Notes under the pieces: generated by a model
Database searches by the model: none
What the model was told of the DNA's origin: nothing
Seen by the model: only the letters and a program-made list of their open reading frames with translations
Position numbers and translations under genes: made by a program
DNA from: Calycina herbarum
Lineage: Eukaryota; Ascomycota; Leotiomycetes; Helotiales; Pezizellaceae
NCBI GenBank assembly: GCA_001414485.1
Contig: LLEY01000264.1
Location: 1 to 61,190, forward strand
Direction: 5' to 3'
Length of the DNA: 61,190 bases
Part shown: positions 46,954-59,168 of the stretch, piece after piece
How positions within the stretch are numbered: position 1 is the stretch's first letter
Layout of the letters: each line of letters starts with the position of its first letter

Positions 46954-47137
46954 ATTATATAATTATAACTCTTAAGATAAGCTAGACATAGCTACTTTTA
47001 TATATATAGAATATATAGTCTACTATCTTATAACTAAATTACTTTAAATGTTCTTAGACGCTCTAGGAGCTCCTGCCGTCCCTGCCCTCTGATTAGTCTG
47101 TTCTCTCGCTTAGGTAGGGTTAGCGCCTAGAGTGGCT
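46954..47137 (-). repeat. Right terminal inverted repeat
   Basis: It is the inverted partner of 34498-34691 and ends CTAGAGTGGCT. It retains CpA where the left copy has TpA at several sites, so it is closer to the ancestral sequence. Confidence 0.85.
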
Positions 47138-47656
47138 GAATATAAACGAACACCACCACGTGAAGCCGTTCCTAAGTGACAAGTTCTAGTACCTGAAAAT
47201 CAACAGGAAAAGTAGTACTCGAAACTCTGATTTTAGAAGAGCTGATAGCAACATCAACCCTCCTCAATTATATATCTTTACAGAGTTTGTGAGTATGGTA
47301 TCCATACCACACAGCTATATACCAAATTTTCATATGTTATTTCTGTATGGTTTTGCTGTGTTTCTGTGATTGTCGTTTTCACCACCCAAGAGCTCACACA
47401 GGGGTCTTGCGCGGCAAGAACCCCAAGCTCTATCCCCCAACCCCCTCTTTCCTCAGCTTCCTCAATCTTCCCCCGCCTCTCTCTTTTCTTCAATTTCTTC
47501 TCAGATACCCCTCACTCGTCACTTCAGACATTCGTTTACTCGTTCGCGACAAAATTCCCGTCCATCACTAGACTCCAGACTTCACTTACCATCGTTCGAC
47601 CTTCTGTCGCATTCCTACAAAAACACCCAATTCCCTCTACCAACAAATCATAAATA

Positions 47657-48610
47657 ATGGCGGACGCTGGTGAAGTTTTCCCGGAAGTGGCAGAGGATGT
47701 CACCATGGGAGTGGAGGGGTTAGCTGTCGAGATTGAAGCTCCAGCTGCAACTGAGGAAGCCGCGGGCGAGGGGTCTGCACCAGAAGAGACTTTGGAGACC
47801 ATTGAGAATGCTCCTGCGCGAGTGACATATGTTGACTACTTGAGAAGTCCAGTAGTCAGCTTGTTGGTAGGACAAGGCGATGAACAAGCACTTTTGACGG
47901 CGCATCAAGCTCTTCTCGTCACATCACCTTGGTTCGCAGAATCATGCTCCAAGTTCGCTGATGATATTTCCGTAAGCGCATTCAATTGACTCGTCAGATT
48001 GATCGCGGACTAACTCCAGATGTAGGAACGACGAATTGACCTTCTTGACGAAGATCTCGATGCCGTCGGATGCTTCCTCGAGTTCTTATATACGGGCGAT
48101 TACTTCCCTCGCAAGATTGCCGGTACTCGCGAACTCGAACGCGACCCAGCAGCTCCAGAAATCGACGAGACTGGTGACCAACTCTTGAAGCACGCGCGTG
48201 TATACACTCTCGCCGATAGCCTTAGTCTCCCAACCCTCAAATCCCTCGCCTCGAGCAAAATCCACGCAGTCGATTCCACCGCCAAGGGAGAGATCGCATA
48301 CGCAAGATACGTGTATGCGCACACTCAGAAGGACGATACATCTATTCGCGCGCCCGTGGCCAATTTCTGGGCAACCAGATCACACACCTTGCGCGCGGAA
48401 GCCGAGGATGAGTTCCGTATGATGTGTCTTGAGTTCCCGCAATTCGGATACGACGTTCTTAGTAGTTTCCTCTATTCCTCTTTTCTTTTTATATATACTA
48501 ACCATCTCTTAGCCCGTGTCTTGGACGAGAAGCTCAAGAGAGAGAAGAACGAGAAGATGCACCCCACACCCGGCAGCTCCCGCAAGCGTCCTCGTGCCTC
48601 CGTCATCTAA
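47657..48610 (+). CDS. BTB/POZ domain protein
   Basis: Exons 47657-47971, 48026-48461 and 48513-48610 give 282 residues; introns of 54 and 51 bp join in phase. After an acidic Ala/Glu-rich N terminus comes a BTB fold: PVVSLLVGQGDEQALLTAHQ, ALLVTSPWFAESCSKF, ERRIDLLDEDLDAVGCFLEF and LYTGDYFPRK. A helical region follows (HARVYTLADSLSLPTLKSLA), and the protein ends in a basic, possibly nuclear-targeting tail (SSRKRPRA). BTB domains mediate dimerisation or Cullin-3 adaptor roles; no second domain (MATH, zinc finger) is visible, so the partner is unknown. A pyrimidine-rich promoter lies upstream at 47,400-47,640, immediately outside the right inverted repeat. Confidence 0.9.
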
Positions 48611-49948
48611 ACGACATTACTATAAGAGAACCATACTATATGGATTCTAAAAAATCACCCGTCCTTTCTCTGTCTTTTTTTGTCCCAATTTTCCATATTG
48701 TATCGTATGTGCACATTGCTATCAACTTTACAAAAACACACCAACCTTCATTGTATCCTCTCTGTATTGTAAGACACAATTACTTCGATGGATCTGGAAA
48801 TATAAATTTTTCGGCGGGGTGGATAAAATCTAAATACAGGTTTATAGGGAAATGGGAACGGGGGATTGTTGTTGCTTCCCATTTGGTGTTCGGGAGGGAA
48901 TGTGTATCATGGAATGGAAGGAAGGAATAATTGGCTTCTTTATTTTTGCTATTTGGGTTGTGTTTTGGCAAATGGAAGGTGGCTTTCCTGGCTATATATT
49001 TGTAAATGTACCAACAAGGAGGAAATAAATGCACAGAGAAAAAAGTTTATAAGATCGAGTTCAAGTTTGGTGCCTTTATTATTGTGACACCCGCTTGCTT
49101 TGTGGGATGCTGGATGGAAGCATGCAAGGGGAATCATGTGTCATTTCAAGCTACCACCTAAAAGTAAGACTATGTGAGTACAAAAGAAGGGTGTTACGTT
49201 CCCCAAGTACTCAATTTGAACTACTGAGTTCACCCCTTCCTTCACCTCGTTTGATCTGATTAACACGCAGATTCTCCGACAGTAGAACGTTATAACCTAT
49301 TTTACGAGACCATTTGAAAGATCCAAGAAGCCGACTTCCTGATTCTTCCAAAAATCTTCTTGGGGATAGGTTCTAAATCTTCCAGAGTTTTTCGCACAAA
49401 TAACACACTTCTCACGCCCTCTCAAGACATGCCAAGTTTTTTGTTTTTGCATATTTTGAAATTTCATGATTTCGTTAAAGCTATCTATTACAATCCTGCA
49501 ATGGAATGAATGATAAATAGGTAGTCAGTAATTTGGTTGATTAGGAAAATCGTTGGTACGCCCATATGCCATTTGACCCCAATTTCAGAAAGCCTTCCCT
49601 TCCCTTCCCTTCCCTTTCCATGTCCTGTCATTCCAATCCCACCCCATCCCATTCTTTCAGTGCTGACCCCCATTTGCAAAACAAGACATTAGCGTAGGAA
49701 AGCTTGTGCGATCGTAAGTAAAATTTTTCCCTCCCTTCCCTCATTGGCTTTTCTCCCCATCCAGGTGGTGAGCCAAAAAGCCGAGTCATCAATATAGACA
49801 TCGTTCATTCGCGTTGCTCGTCGTCATCATCATTTCTTTTTTCAGTCGTTTGTTGATTGGTTTTTCTTCTTTTCGTTTCGTTCTTGGAAATTAATGTCGA
49901 ATCCATCCATCTATCACCCACCTCTCACTCCTTCACCAAATTTCCAAA
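48611..49948. other. Intergenic between convergent BTB and stuA genes
   Basis: About 1.3 kb without a gene. A (TTCCC)n microsatellite lies at about 49,593-49,616. Much of the right part is probably a long 3' UTR of stuA. Confidence 0.5.
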
Positions 49949-51384
49949 TCATGATCCAGCAACAGGATAATGATCATAAACAGCTCGTTGCTGCTGCTGC
50001 TGATGCAACTGATCATTAATCATCCTCTGCTCACCCCCCGCACTCTGAGGACTCCTCTGCTCTTGCTCATAAGCCCTCTCATGCTCATACCCCCTCGGCT
50101 CCTGCCCATAACCCCTTGGTTCCTGCTCATAAGATCGCGGAGGCTCTTGTTTATATTCGTGCCCATATGGAGGACGAGGTTCGTGTTTATATCCATCTTG
50201 AGGACTCATACCTACGCTTTCCCTACGCATGTTTTCTATTGCTTGTTGGGGAGGAGGTCCTTGTTGTTGTTGTTGCTGCTGAGCCATCCCGACACTTTCT
50301 CGACGGAGAGAATTTGGTGCGTAGATGCCTGAGGCGCGAGCGGTTACTCCGCCTGGGGCTTGGTTGGCGGGGTGGTAAAGGAGGGCTCCGATGTTGTGGA
50401 CGAAGAGGGGGTAAAGCATTTCGGTGATTTTCTCTTTGTTGGCGAATTCGAGGGCTTTTTCGAAGGGGATCCAGACTCCTTTTAAGTGCATTGGGCCTGC
50501 AATGAATTAGCATATGGATTTTCTTGGATCAGAAATATTTTGAGAGAAGTGAATGAGTGGCATACCTATTTTTACGACATGCTTCTGTTTTTCCGCTTTT
50601 AAAATTCCATCACGACGACCGCGGGTCATGCCTGCTACGTTGAGTAGTTTGGTGCCATTTATCATGTGGTTGTCTGTGAGAATAAGTCAATAATGGTTTC
50701 GGGGATGCGAAAGAGGGTGTGGGGTATAGGTACGGCCCGTACGGGAGGGTCGGAAGCGGGAAGGAGAGGCACAGGTAAAGGAGGGGGAGACTAACCTTCT
50801 CGACGAGCTACACATGTTCCCTTTACATCAACTTGGAAGCAGAGAGTACCTTCATCTTCCCAAAGGGTGGCTGTAACTCTGGGTTTCGACCCTGGAGGCG
50901 CGATTTGGCCAGATGTGTCCGCTGGCATTTCTTGTTGCTGAGGAGGGGGATAGCCTTGTTGGTTCAATGGGGGTAAAGCACTCGACATTGATGGAAGAGG
51001 GAGACCCTGAGATCCGGGAGGTGGAGGGTAGTGATGGTGAGGATTGTGGCCGTCTTGATGCTGTTGATTCTGTGGATACTTCAATTGGATGTCGTAGGAG
51101 TATTGGGGGTATTGATTCGAAGCTTGAGGTGATTGTGGTCCCTCATTATTTGAGGGTGGCGGATAGGGCTGCAAGCCACCAGCTTGACCCTGGTGCATTG
51201 GTGGTGATTGCGGCGCCGACATTTGCTGTGGGTGATACATGGTTGAGAGGTGCGGTGTGGAGGCGGAGGAGGCGGAGGAGACGGAGGGGGAGGAAGAAGA
51301 ATGGAATTGGGATTGGTGAAGTTGATGGTTGTTCACGTTGTGAGGGGCAGGTAAGGTTATAAATGGTGGCTCCTTCTCGACCAT
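49949..51384 (-). CDS. stuA: APSES transcription factor StuA
   Basis: Exons 51384-50796, 50673-50566 and 50496-49949 give 414 residues. The introns (122 and 69 bp) interrupt the DNA-binding domain, in phase. The APSES domain (about residues 185-300) is unmistakable: [93 protein letters not shown] and [10 protein letters not shown]. Flanking regions are Gln/Pro/Ser-rich with poly-Gln tracts, as in other StuA proteins. StuA is a basic helix-loop-helix-like nuclear regulator of conidiophore development, hyphal growth and often virulence or effector expression. The start at 51384 is the first ATG after a probable leader intron (GTAAGC at about 51,470 to CAG near 51,400). StuA orthologues are often longer, so an N-terminal extension is possible. 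Confidence 0.93.
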
Positions 51385-52829
51385 ATCTTTTCCACTCTGG
51401 AAATGAGAGTGAAGGTCAGATATGAAAGTGGAATGGTGGGGTGACGGCACAGCGTTTCAGGGCTTACTCTGGCTGAATTGAAACCCAAGATGGCTGCTGT
51501 TGGACGGTTTTTAGGCTGGTTGAAGGCCCTGAAACTGAGGATTCCTCCGCAATTGTTGGACGAGAGCCAAAGTTGAGGGCTTTGGGGGGGTCGGGGAAAG
51601 AGGATGAGAGTGTTGAAGAAGCGGAGGAAATGGGAGAAGAGATGGAGGAGGGGAGAAAGAGGAAGGAGGCAGCCTCATCGAGAGAAGCCGGAGAGAGCAC
51701 GAGCAAGCACAGCACAGCACAGCACCACCATTCTATTACCCCCCCCTCCACTATACCACCATCACCGCAGACAGGGTTACAACGAACTCTGCGGCCTAGA
51801 GCGTCGTGAGTGCCGAAGAGCGGGCAGACCAGACATGGGATGTGGGATAGAGAACACTGACAGGGCCGTTTAGCGATCCATCCATCGAAAAGCACGCAGC
51901 CAACGGCCAACCTTGGATCAGATTCTCAGGATGCAGGCCCGGTGGGACAACGAGCTGGCTTTGCTGGCATTATGCTACTAGCTACTTGGAGCAGCATTCA
52001 TACAGTGCTCGCATGGCACACTCGACTTGCGAGATTTCGATCCATGCACATGGCGGCAATGGCTTCAAATCGGAGCGGCTTCTGTGTCTCGCGCTTGCGG
52101 GAGGTTGTTTCGATGGCGCTTCAAGAGACTTCTCTTGTCGGTTCATCCAATGGCAGAAAGATAAAAGCCCCAAGGCGCGCGGGAGCAGACGGGAAGTGCA
52201 GATTGCAGTACAGTACAGTACAGTAGATTGCAGCAGAAGCGACAGGGGCAGCATACAGAAGCATAGCATCAAAAGCAGATAGAAAACGGACGTTTATCAC
52301 AGCACCAATTGCATCTTGGTGCCGGGCCGGTCTGGGGCTCAACTCGACCTTTCGAGCTCAAACTCGAGACGAGACGGGACCAATTGACCATACAAATTTC
52401 CTGATGCACAACATACAGAAACAGTCAGCTTACAGAGATCTTCCAGGTTGATGAGGGGTACGGCGGCCTTTATGTAAACAACCTTGTGCTATGACTTAAA
52501 AAGGGGGGGGGCGTTAAGACTAAGGTTAAAAAGGGAGCTTGTCCAGGGGTCACACCTCATTGGTCCGAGTGAAGCGAACCCCACCGAGAACTTCACTGAA
52601 AGTCCACACCAAAGAACCCCGCCATCGTGTACGGAGTACTATACTCGGGTCGTGCTTCGTGTGTTCAGAATCTCGGAACAGGAACCTTCAACCCGACCAA
52701 CTTTACCCCCACCGGCCTACGAACGCTACCTGTATTACCTCAATTCTCGAATTTTAGGGCTTTGGGGTGTTGCAAAATTATGCGCGAGACTCGATAACAC
52801 CATATTCACAAATTCCAGACCATCCCGCC
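51385..52829. other. Divergent promoter and leader region of stuA and SRP72
   Basis: It holds the stuA leader on the minus side, including a probable leader intron, and the SRP72 promoter on the plus side. A short tandem CAGTA repeat lies at about 52,206-52,226. stuA orthologues have long leaders with upstream ORFs; several short minus-strand frames here could act so, but none can be proven by inspection. Confidence 0.5.
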
Positions 52830-54838
52830 ATGGCCAACCCAACGGCCACCCTTTCCTCCCTTCTAAAAAGTGCGACTATCGAAGATGACGAACAGATTCT
52901 CAAGGCCGCAAACGCTGAGCTGAAAACCTCTAAGAAAAACCTCGACGCCCTACATGTACGAGTTGTAGCTCTTCTCAAACTCGACAGGTGGGATGACGCC
53001 CTACGGGCCCTCGATGACGGCGGAGACAAATTGGCAGAGCGTTGCAAGCTGGAGAAGGCGTATGCGCTCTACAAATCCGGCAAGCTAGACGACGCAGAGG
53101 AACTGGCAAAGAATGGTGGCAGCAGAGGCTTAACGCACGTCGCCGCGCAGATTGCATACCGGGCAGAGAAATTCGAGGATGCCGCAAAGATATACAAACA
53201 CTTGAGTGGGGAGGAGGCACCAATTGATGGAGAAGATACCGACTTAAGGATCAATAGCGCAGCTACGGATGCACAGCTGGAGTGGCAAGGAAATGGCGAC
53301 AAGGTCGAGCAGAGTCGGAAGAAGCCCGGTCGGGAAGACCTCGAAGCATTTGAGACAACATATAATGCAGCATGTGGGTGCATTGCTAGAGGGGACTTAG
53401 CTACTGGAAGCATGCTGTTAAAACGAGCCCGAGACCTGTGCGAAGCTCACGACGAGTTGAGTGATGATGAGAAGAGGGCAGAGGTTTTGCCAATTATGGT
53501 TCAACAGGCATATGTTTTTACAAAGATGGGCAAGCTGGAAGAGGCAGAGGCTTTAGAAAAGATGATAACTATTGCAGAGTATGTATCTAAGAAGGAGCTA
53601 GTTAGCAATCTGCTTACTTTTACAGTGTCCCAGAAGCACCTACCAGAATCATTGCTCAAAATAACTCCTTGGCCGCCTCTACGAAAAACGACAATCCATA
53701 TCTGACTGAGCGCATCTTCAGTTCTGCACCAAAATTAACTCATGGGGAGCAGCATTTCAAGCACCAATCAGACATCTTGGTCCGAAATCGATATGCAATT
53801 GATCTCCAATCATTAAAATACTCTGGTGTGGCATACACTTCAGCGTCTATCGTCTCCAAGTCACATTCGCCAAACACCTCTCCTTTTATCTGCAACTTCG
53901 GCGTTCTCGGTGCAGCAGCTGCGGCAAAGTGCGAAACCGGAAAGGCTGGCTTGAAGCAGATTCTACCACTTCTAGAAAAGCGACCAAACGATGTTGGCTT
54001 GCTTCTAGTCATCATTCAGCTTTACGTTTTGACAAACAACCCGGGGCCAGCTACTCAACTACTCGAGGCCTTTTTCAAGAGACTTGAAGAATCCAAGTCA
54101 GCGACGGATCATGATGTACGATTCGCACCAGGATTAATAACTGTTGCAGTGTCACTTTATCAATTAGCAGGTCGTAAAGGACCCATAAAGACAGAGTTGG
54201 GGAAGTCAGCTTCCTACTGGAGGAAAAAATCGAAATCTTCCCCAACACTTCTTCGAGCTGCAGGAACATCATTTCTCGAATCTTCAGACCCACAGGAGTT
54301 GAAGGTGGCAGGAGATATGTTCTCTCTACTCCGAACAAATGAGCCAAATGACCGCACAGCTATTGCTGGTTATATTGCCTCGTATGCAACCACTGATTTC
54401 TCCAAGGTATCTGACGAACTTGAGAAACTTTCTCCTGTTTCCAAGCTTATTGCTGGTGTTGATGCCGCTGCTCTTGAGGAAGCGGGAATTCCATCATTAC
54501 CTGTTCCAACTCAAGTGGCAAGCAAGAAGCGCCCAGTCGATGCCTCTGAGAAGGAGAAGGAAAAGCCTGTCAAGGTTCGTAAGATCCGGAAGAGTCATAT
54601 GCCCAAGGATTTCGAAGAGGGCAAGAAAATGGATCCTGAAAGATGGTTACCATTGAAAGATAGAAGTTCCTACAGACCAAAGGGGAAGAAAGGAAAGAAG
54701 AAGGCAAATGATTTGACTCAAGGAGGTGTGGTGAAGGAAGAAGGTGAGCGTTTAGAGTTGGCTGGTGGAGCTGGCACTGTGAAGGTTGAGAAGTCAGTCG
54801 GTGGGAAGGGGAAAAACAAGAAAAAGGGGAAGAAATAG
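52830..54838 (+). CDS. SRP72: Signal recognition particle subunit SRP72
   Basis: Exons 52830-53578 and 53626-54838 give 653 residues. The 47-bp intron (GTATGT to TTTACAG) restores the frame between ADVPEAPTRIIAQNN and the rest. The N-terminal two thirds form TPR-like helical repeats (LDALHVRVVALLKLDRWDDA, EKAYALYKSGKLDDAEELAK, TTYNAACGCIARGDL). The C terminus has the SRP72 RNA-binding signature (VRKIRKSHMPKDFEEGKKMD, PERWLPLKDRSSYR) and a Lys-rich tail (GKGKNKKKGKK). SRP72 pairs with SRP68 on 7S RNA and helps signal recognition particles direct secretory ribosomes to the ER. Length is normal for the family. It is transcribed divergently from stuA. Confidence 0.95.
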
Positions 54839-56300
54839 AGGTTGATAGAGGATATATCAACTTAAGATAGCTTTGCTACATAGCTGGAGGATGCCAATCA
54901 CTCAAATGTACAATTTGAAGAACGATTTGACAACAGTCTCGAGGCTTTGTTTCAATTTTTGATACATTCTTACTAACCAGTATACATAACCTAGAGAGTA
55001 TAGAGAGAGGTATGGCGAAGGAGAATATTCGGCTGCTCAATTCATTCAACCAAAATCAATTTCTCTCGCCCCCCTCCCGGCGAAACGTTTACGACGACGA
55101 AAAAGTGTAGATGCAGAGGGCCCAGGTCGTGCCTTCCATTCAATCGCAACACTCGCGTCATAGCGGGGCTGTATGAGGCTCGTAAGGTAAGTTGATGCTG
55201 AGGGGGAAGGAGCCTTCAGGTGAGTGGGAGGGTCAATAGTTTTTTAGGGAAGGAACGGCCTGTACCTTCTTGAACGGCCTGGGCCCGGACCTTGTGAATA
55301 GTTCAACGACCAAAGCTCACCCCCACAATCAGTCTTTAACTCGTCGCATTCTGGAGAGTTGAAGTCCATTCAATTGGGTTGCACTTCTAGTGCTCCCTAT
55401 TTACGGGAGGGGTTACTCCATGAACACCTGTTTGAGTCAAAATTGTAATGGTGTTCGGCACTCGATTTACTTGATAAAATTTGCCCGAAAGATTTAGGAT
55501 AATTGAATTTGGTGATTCGAGTTACTGAGCATGGTTTGCACAGTCGGAGAGCAATGACTTGTTGCTTTACGAATGATTCTAGGTTGAGGTGTCTCGCGTG
55601 AGGGGGAGGGTGTCGGAAGGCTGTCGAGGATCGGGTTTTGAGGTCATCTCGTCGAGATGAAGGGAGAAAGAGCGTCCCGTCGAGTACTCCTGCTGTACGG
55701 GTGTCCTGACGATGTCCTTCAAGGTCGAGGACCACTCGTGCCTTCCTTCTTGCTTCTCTTCATAGCGGGCGATGTCGGTTGAAGTCGAGGTAAGAAGGAA
55801 GGAGCGATCTCATCGAGTCTCTCCTGTGCAGGTTGTGTCGCGTTGCGGGTCCAGGTTGAGTTTGAGGTCAAGTGCGAGGGAAAGAACGACCTTGGCCTCC
55901 CAAGTTCAATCCAGCGTCCACCAGGTAGCACAGAGGCGAAACCTTTTAATCGTGACTGCCTCCTGCGGGAGGTTCTTGACCTCTTGCCTCGTCACCTGCA
56001 CGGGACTCGACAGTTTGCTCCTTCCTGCAGAGGAGACTCCCTCTTGAGTCTTGTCTCTTGCAGAAGAAATCTCTGGCGACAACATCTCATTGTGAAGATA
56101 TCTCATAAAATTCATCTCCATCTGTTAATCTCTGCCTCAAACCCTCGAATATCACTTGACGAAACTCTTGCCAGACAACTCTCTCCAAAAGCGGCACATA
56201 TTTGCTTCTCTATTTGTAGCATCTGTTTCGTATTGAAATATTGGTCTGTCGAAGTGTGTGTGGCATTGTTACAACGGTCAAGCCACTTGCTTCCGTAGAG
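54839..56300. other. Intergenic, about 1.5 kb
   Basis: No supported gene. The stretch at about 55,590-55,900 contains several reiterated motifs (GTCGAGG, CATCTCGTCGAG/CTCATCGAG, GAAGGAGCG/GAGCGTC) suggesting diverged local duplications on both strands. Confidence 0.45.
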
Positions 56301-57463
56301 ATGGATGAGGGGAAGAAGAAGAAATTCAAGTATTCTGATGAGAGTAGTGTGAGCTTCCCCCTCTCATTCTTGCAATACCTAAGTTTCCAGAACCTTGAAA
56401 CTCACAACTCCTAGTTCGATCTCCAATTTCCCAAAATCTACCAAGTTGAATGGGACGATGGGGATGAAGAGGTCGAACTCGCTGAAACCGACCCTTCCGG
56501 AGCACTGGATCGCATTCAATCAGACATTGATATCGCTATTTACGGAAAGCATAATCGGGGAGGTGCCAATCCTATGATGCTAAAATCGGGGCATTGTATT
56601 TCGGGCGGGGCCAACAAGAAGTTTGGGTGCATTACAATTGGGATTGAAAAGAGGGACCAGTATAAGCATGGAATGGATAAATTGTTTCATTGGACGGGGT
56701 ATGGAATTCTTGAGGTGCTGGAGAATCATGTTTGTGTTTTCTCTCTCAGTTTTGTAATTTGGCGTGAGATTCGAAGGAACTGATGAATACCAATCGTGTA
56801 GCTTATTGGTTTCAACAAGAGCCTCTTCCGAAAAGAGGTCTCTCCTTTGAGGAAATGGGAATGGATGGAAGGATTAGTCACTTGGCTAAAAGTGGGTGAG
56901 GGCATCAACTTCGTCTAAGACCTGTTCAGTAATTCCCCCCCTTTTCACCTCCCCCTTCCACCTCAGCTCTCTCCTCTAAAAGTCTTATAAGCTCACAGAA
57001 CCTAGAGTGCGATGAAAGGGATAAAATCAGAGAGATATTCAGCATAGTCATACCGATGTATATTGTCTCCCTTGAACTACTCTCAGAACACAACCTCATC
57101 AACGCTCCTCACTCACCCGCTTTCAACATCCCGACTATCACGTTCCTCCTTATTGAGTTCCTTCAACAAACTGCTGCGGACTTTGACATCAAGAACGTGC
57201 ACGAGATCGTCAGAGCAGTAGATAAGCATGGGGTACTTTTGAGGGAAATCGATGGGATAATAGTTTCGGAGGAAGATATCGAACAGTTGAGGACCGAGGT
57301 TGGTAGGTGGGGAGAGATTGACTGGAGGAAATTTGGGAAAGGTTCAGAACTCGGCTGGGACATAAAGGGGGAACAAAGTATGAAATCACCCGAGAGATGG
57401 TGGAGAAGTATGAGAAATTACATGGATAGGCAAGGACATGAGGAAGTATATGTAAGGGCTTAG
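56301..57463 (+). CDS. Hypothetical protein, 305 residues
   Basis: Exons 56301-56348, 56415-56729, 56802-56891 and 56999-57463; all junctions are phase 0, and two introns contain pyrimidine-rich 3' ends. The protein begins MDEGKKKKFKYSDESS. Aromatic and charged segments follow (FDLQFPKIYQVEWDDGDEE, KFGCITIGIEKRDQYKHG, LFRKEVSPLRKWEWMEGLV), then a partly hydrophobic block (IPMYIVSLELLSEHNLI) and a C terminus rich in Trp and charge (PERWWRSMRNYMDR). There is no signal peptide and no catalytic motif I recognise. Even spacing of charged and hydrophobic residues suggests a folded cytosolic protein. The third intron uses a GTGGGT donor, chosen because the stronger GTGAGG two bases on breaks the frame. 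Confidence 0.65.
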
Positions 57464-57572
57464 ATGCATTTTGTGCTTCTAGGTATCTCTCTGGGAGAGT
57501 TCACAGCGTCCTTAGGTTGGTTGAAGGTATAGTTGTAATTTTTTCCCAGCGCTTAGATGTATTACACGCAAA

Positions 57573-57923
57573 TTATTCCTCCGAATCCTCGTTAGCAGCA
57601 AAAATTTCCGCAATCTTCTCTCTGCCTTCGGCTAGAGTTAGTAGTACAGACTTTGCTGCTGGATCTTCATCGTCGTCCTAAATAGGAGACGTTAGATGGG
57701 CTTTATGTTGGCTTGAATGCTACTTTACCTTATCATCATCCTCTTCGTCTTCCTCTCCATTCTCGTCAACTTCTCCATTTTCTTCGCCTTCTCCCTCATC
57801 ATCTCCTTGCTCTTCCTCTACCTGGCCGTCGTCTTCTCCTTCTCTCGCTTCTTCCTCTAGATCTTCTCCATTCTCATCCGAGACCTGGGTGAGTTTAAGC
57901 GCTGTGGAAAGTAAAGCCGCCAT
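57573..57923 (-). CDS. Small acidic protein
   Basis: Exons 57923-57729 and 57677-57573 give 99 residues; the 51-bp intron carries a CTAAC branch and a TAG acceptor. After a short N-terminal helix (MAALLSTALKLTQV) about 60 residues are almost entirely Glu, Asp and Gly, followed by a conserved-looking C terminus (AAKSVLLTLAEGREKIAEIF). The acidic centre recalls nucleolar or histone-binding proteins but no family is recognised. It is convergent with the 305-residue gene, with 109 bp between their stop codons. Confidence 0.65.
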
Positions 57924-59168
57924 GACCGTTTGGTGAGGCAACTTTTGGTTTTTGGGTTGAGGAAAGGCTGTGTAAAAAGCTGAAATTTAGGATGGGATTG
58001 AATGAAAAAATCTAGTTGAAGTCTTTAGTTTCTCTCAAGAAACTTGGATGTACTCCAAGTAGAGCAGTAGCGAGTTGAGTATTAGTCAAATTTGAGAAGG
58101 AAGCAAGGAGATGCCTTCTATTTATCATTTTCTTGTTTTGACCTACAGCCGCTAAAGGCGGACTAGCAATTCTAGAAAAGGTAATCACAATACAGGATTA
58201 CACGACACCTACATGCCAAGTTCAATACTTACGTGGGATAGGAGGAGGAAGTGCGCCATGAGGTAGAATGATACCCGATTGCCGACGCTGATTATTTACT
58301 TCCCATCGACAAATTACTTGGCAGACGCAATTATCGAGTACTTTTCAGCTCGTTCAAGTCAGTTTGAAATAAATAATGCTTGATTTTCCCGTCTTGGCTG
58401 TTCCTGTTCCTTCTCGCTTACTTCGTCGACTTGACAAGGAGAACCTAGTGGGTATAATAGGGTATCATTATAGTTCCTACGCGCGACGCGCAGAAGTATA
58501 TTGATTTTATTTATTAGAGAGAACATCCAGATCATTCAAGATCAGAAGTTTTAAACATCTTAGCTGCATGTTAACTCATCACTCTTTCCGCAAGGTCACA
58601 AGGGGCAGCGGAAACCCCTTTGAGTGCTTCTAGAAGCAGTATGTAAGATTTAAGGGTATAGATTATGGACTTTCTGTTTTTTTATTTGGAATTGTCGTAG
58701 AACTCAAAGGTGTTGTCCGCGATGGTTAAAAAGAAATCAAAACTCGATTTTTTGCTTCTCCTAAACCTTCTGAAAGAATAACTATGAGTATCGGAAAACA
58801 TTTCGCACAATGAAAAAGACGGATACTGGAGAGCAAGGAACAACCATCTTATTTTCTCGTGCAAGAAAGCAGTGTTTCATATTGATACAGTACCAAAGTG
58901 CGGCCAGAAAAGCCATGCCGTTCTTTGAAGTCTGAAACTTTAAGCGAGTTTGAGCTTCTTTGAATAATTAGGACTCAGTTCTCCATTCATAAACACCTTT
59001 CTTGGAAGTTATTCACGACCAATTCTATATAGTACACCCTTAATTCGTCCATACTCCCCTTCTCTCAACTACCTCATCAATCTCTAACTCACAAAGCAAG
59101 CATCTGGTCACTTCTCGAAATGACCTGAGCATCCCAAGAACTTTACAGGCCAATCACCTCATCTCGAA
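57924..59168. other. Intergenic, about 1.2 kb
   Basis: No supported gene. Moderately A+T rich. Confidence 0.5.

Larger units (their letters stand above)
34498..47137. mobile_element. 12.6 kb segment bounded by long inverted repeats
   Basis: The left end (34498-34691) and the right end (46954-47137, inverted) are nearly identical, starting AGCCACTCTAGGCGCTAACC. They differ by an 11-bp duplication in an AT tract and a handful of substitutions, nearly all C/T or G/A transitions. Inside lie AT-rich margins, a chromodomain gene, a SANT-like gene and two broken genes. The flanks carry ordinary genes (PAP2 and BTB). No clear target-site duplication is seen: the left flank ends CATTT and the right begins GAATA. 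It may be one large element with cargo, or a segment caught between two inverted copies of a smaller element. No transposase was recognised. Confidence 0.65.

Noticed and set aside
50223..51362. Plus-strand frames over stuA
   Set aside because: They are complements of poly-Gln and Pro-rich coding DNA and have no similarity of their own.
51385..51450. N-terminal extension of StuA to about 51,450
   Set aside because: The extended frame has no ATG there (it begins at GTG) and crosses a convincing leader-intron acceptor near 51,400.
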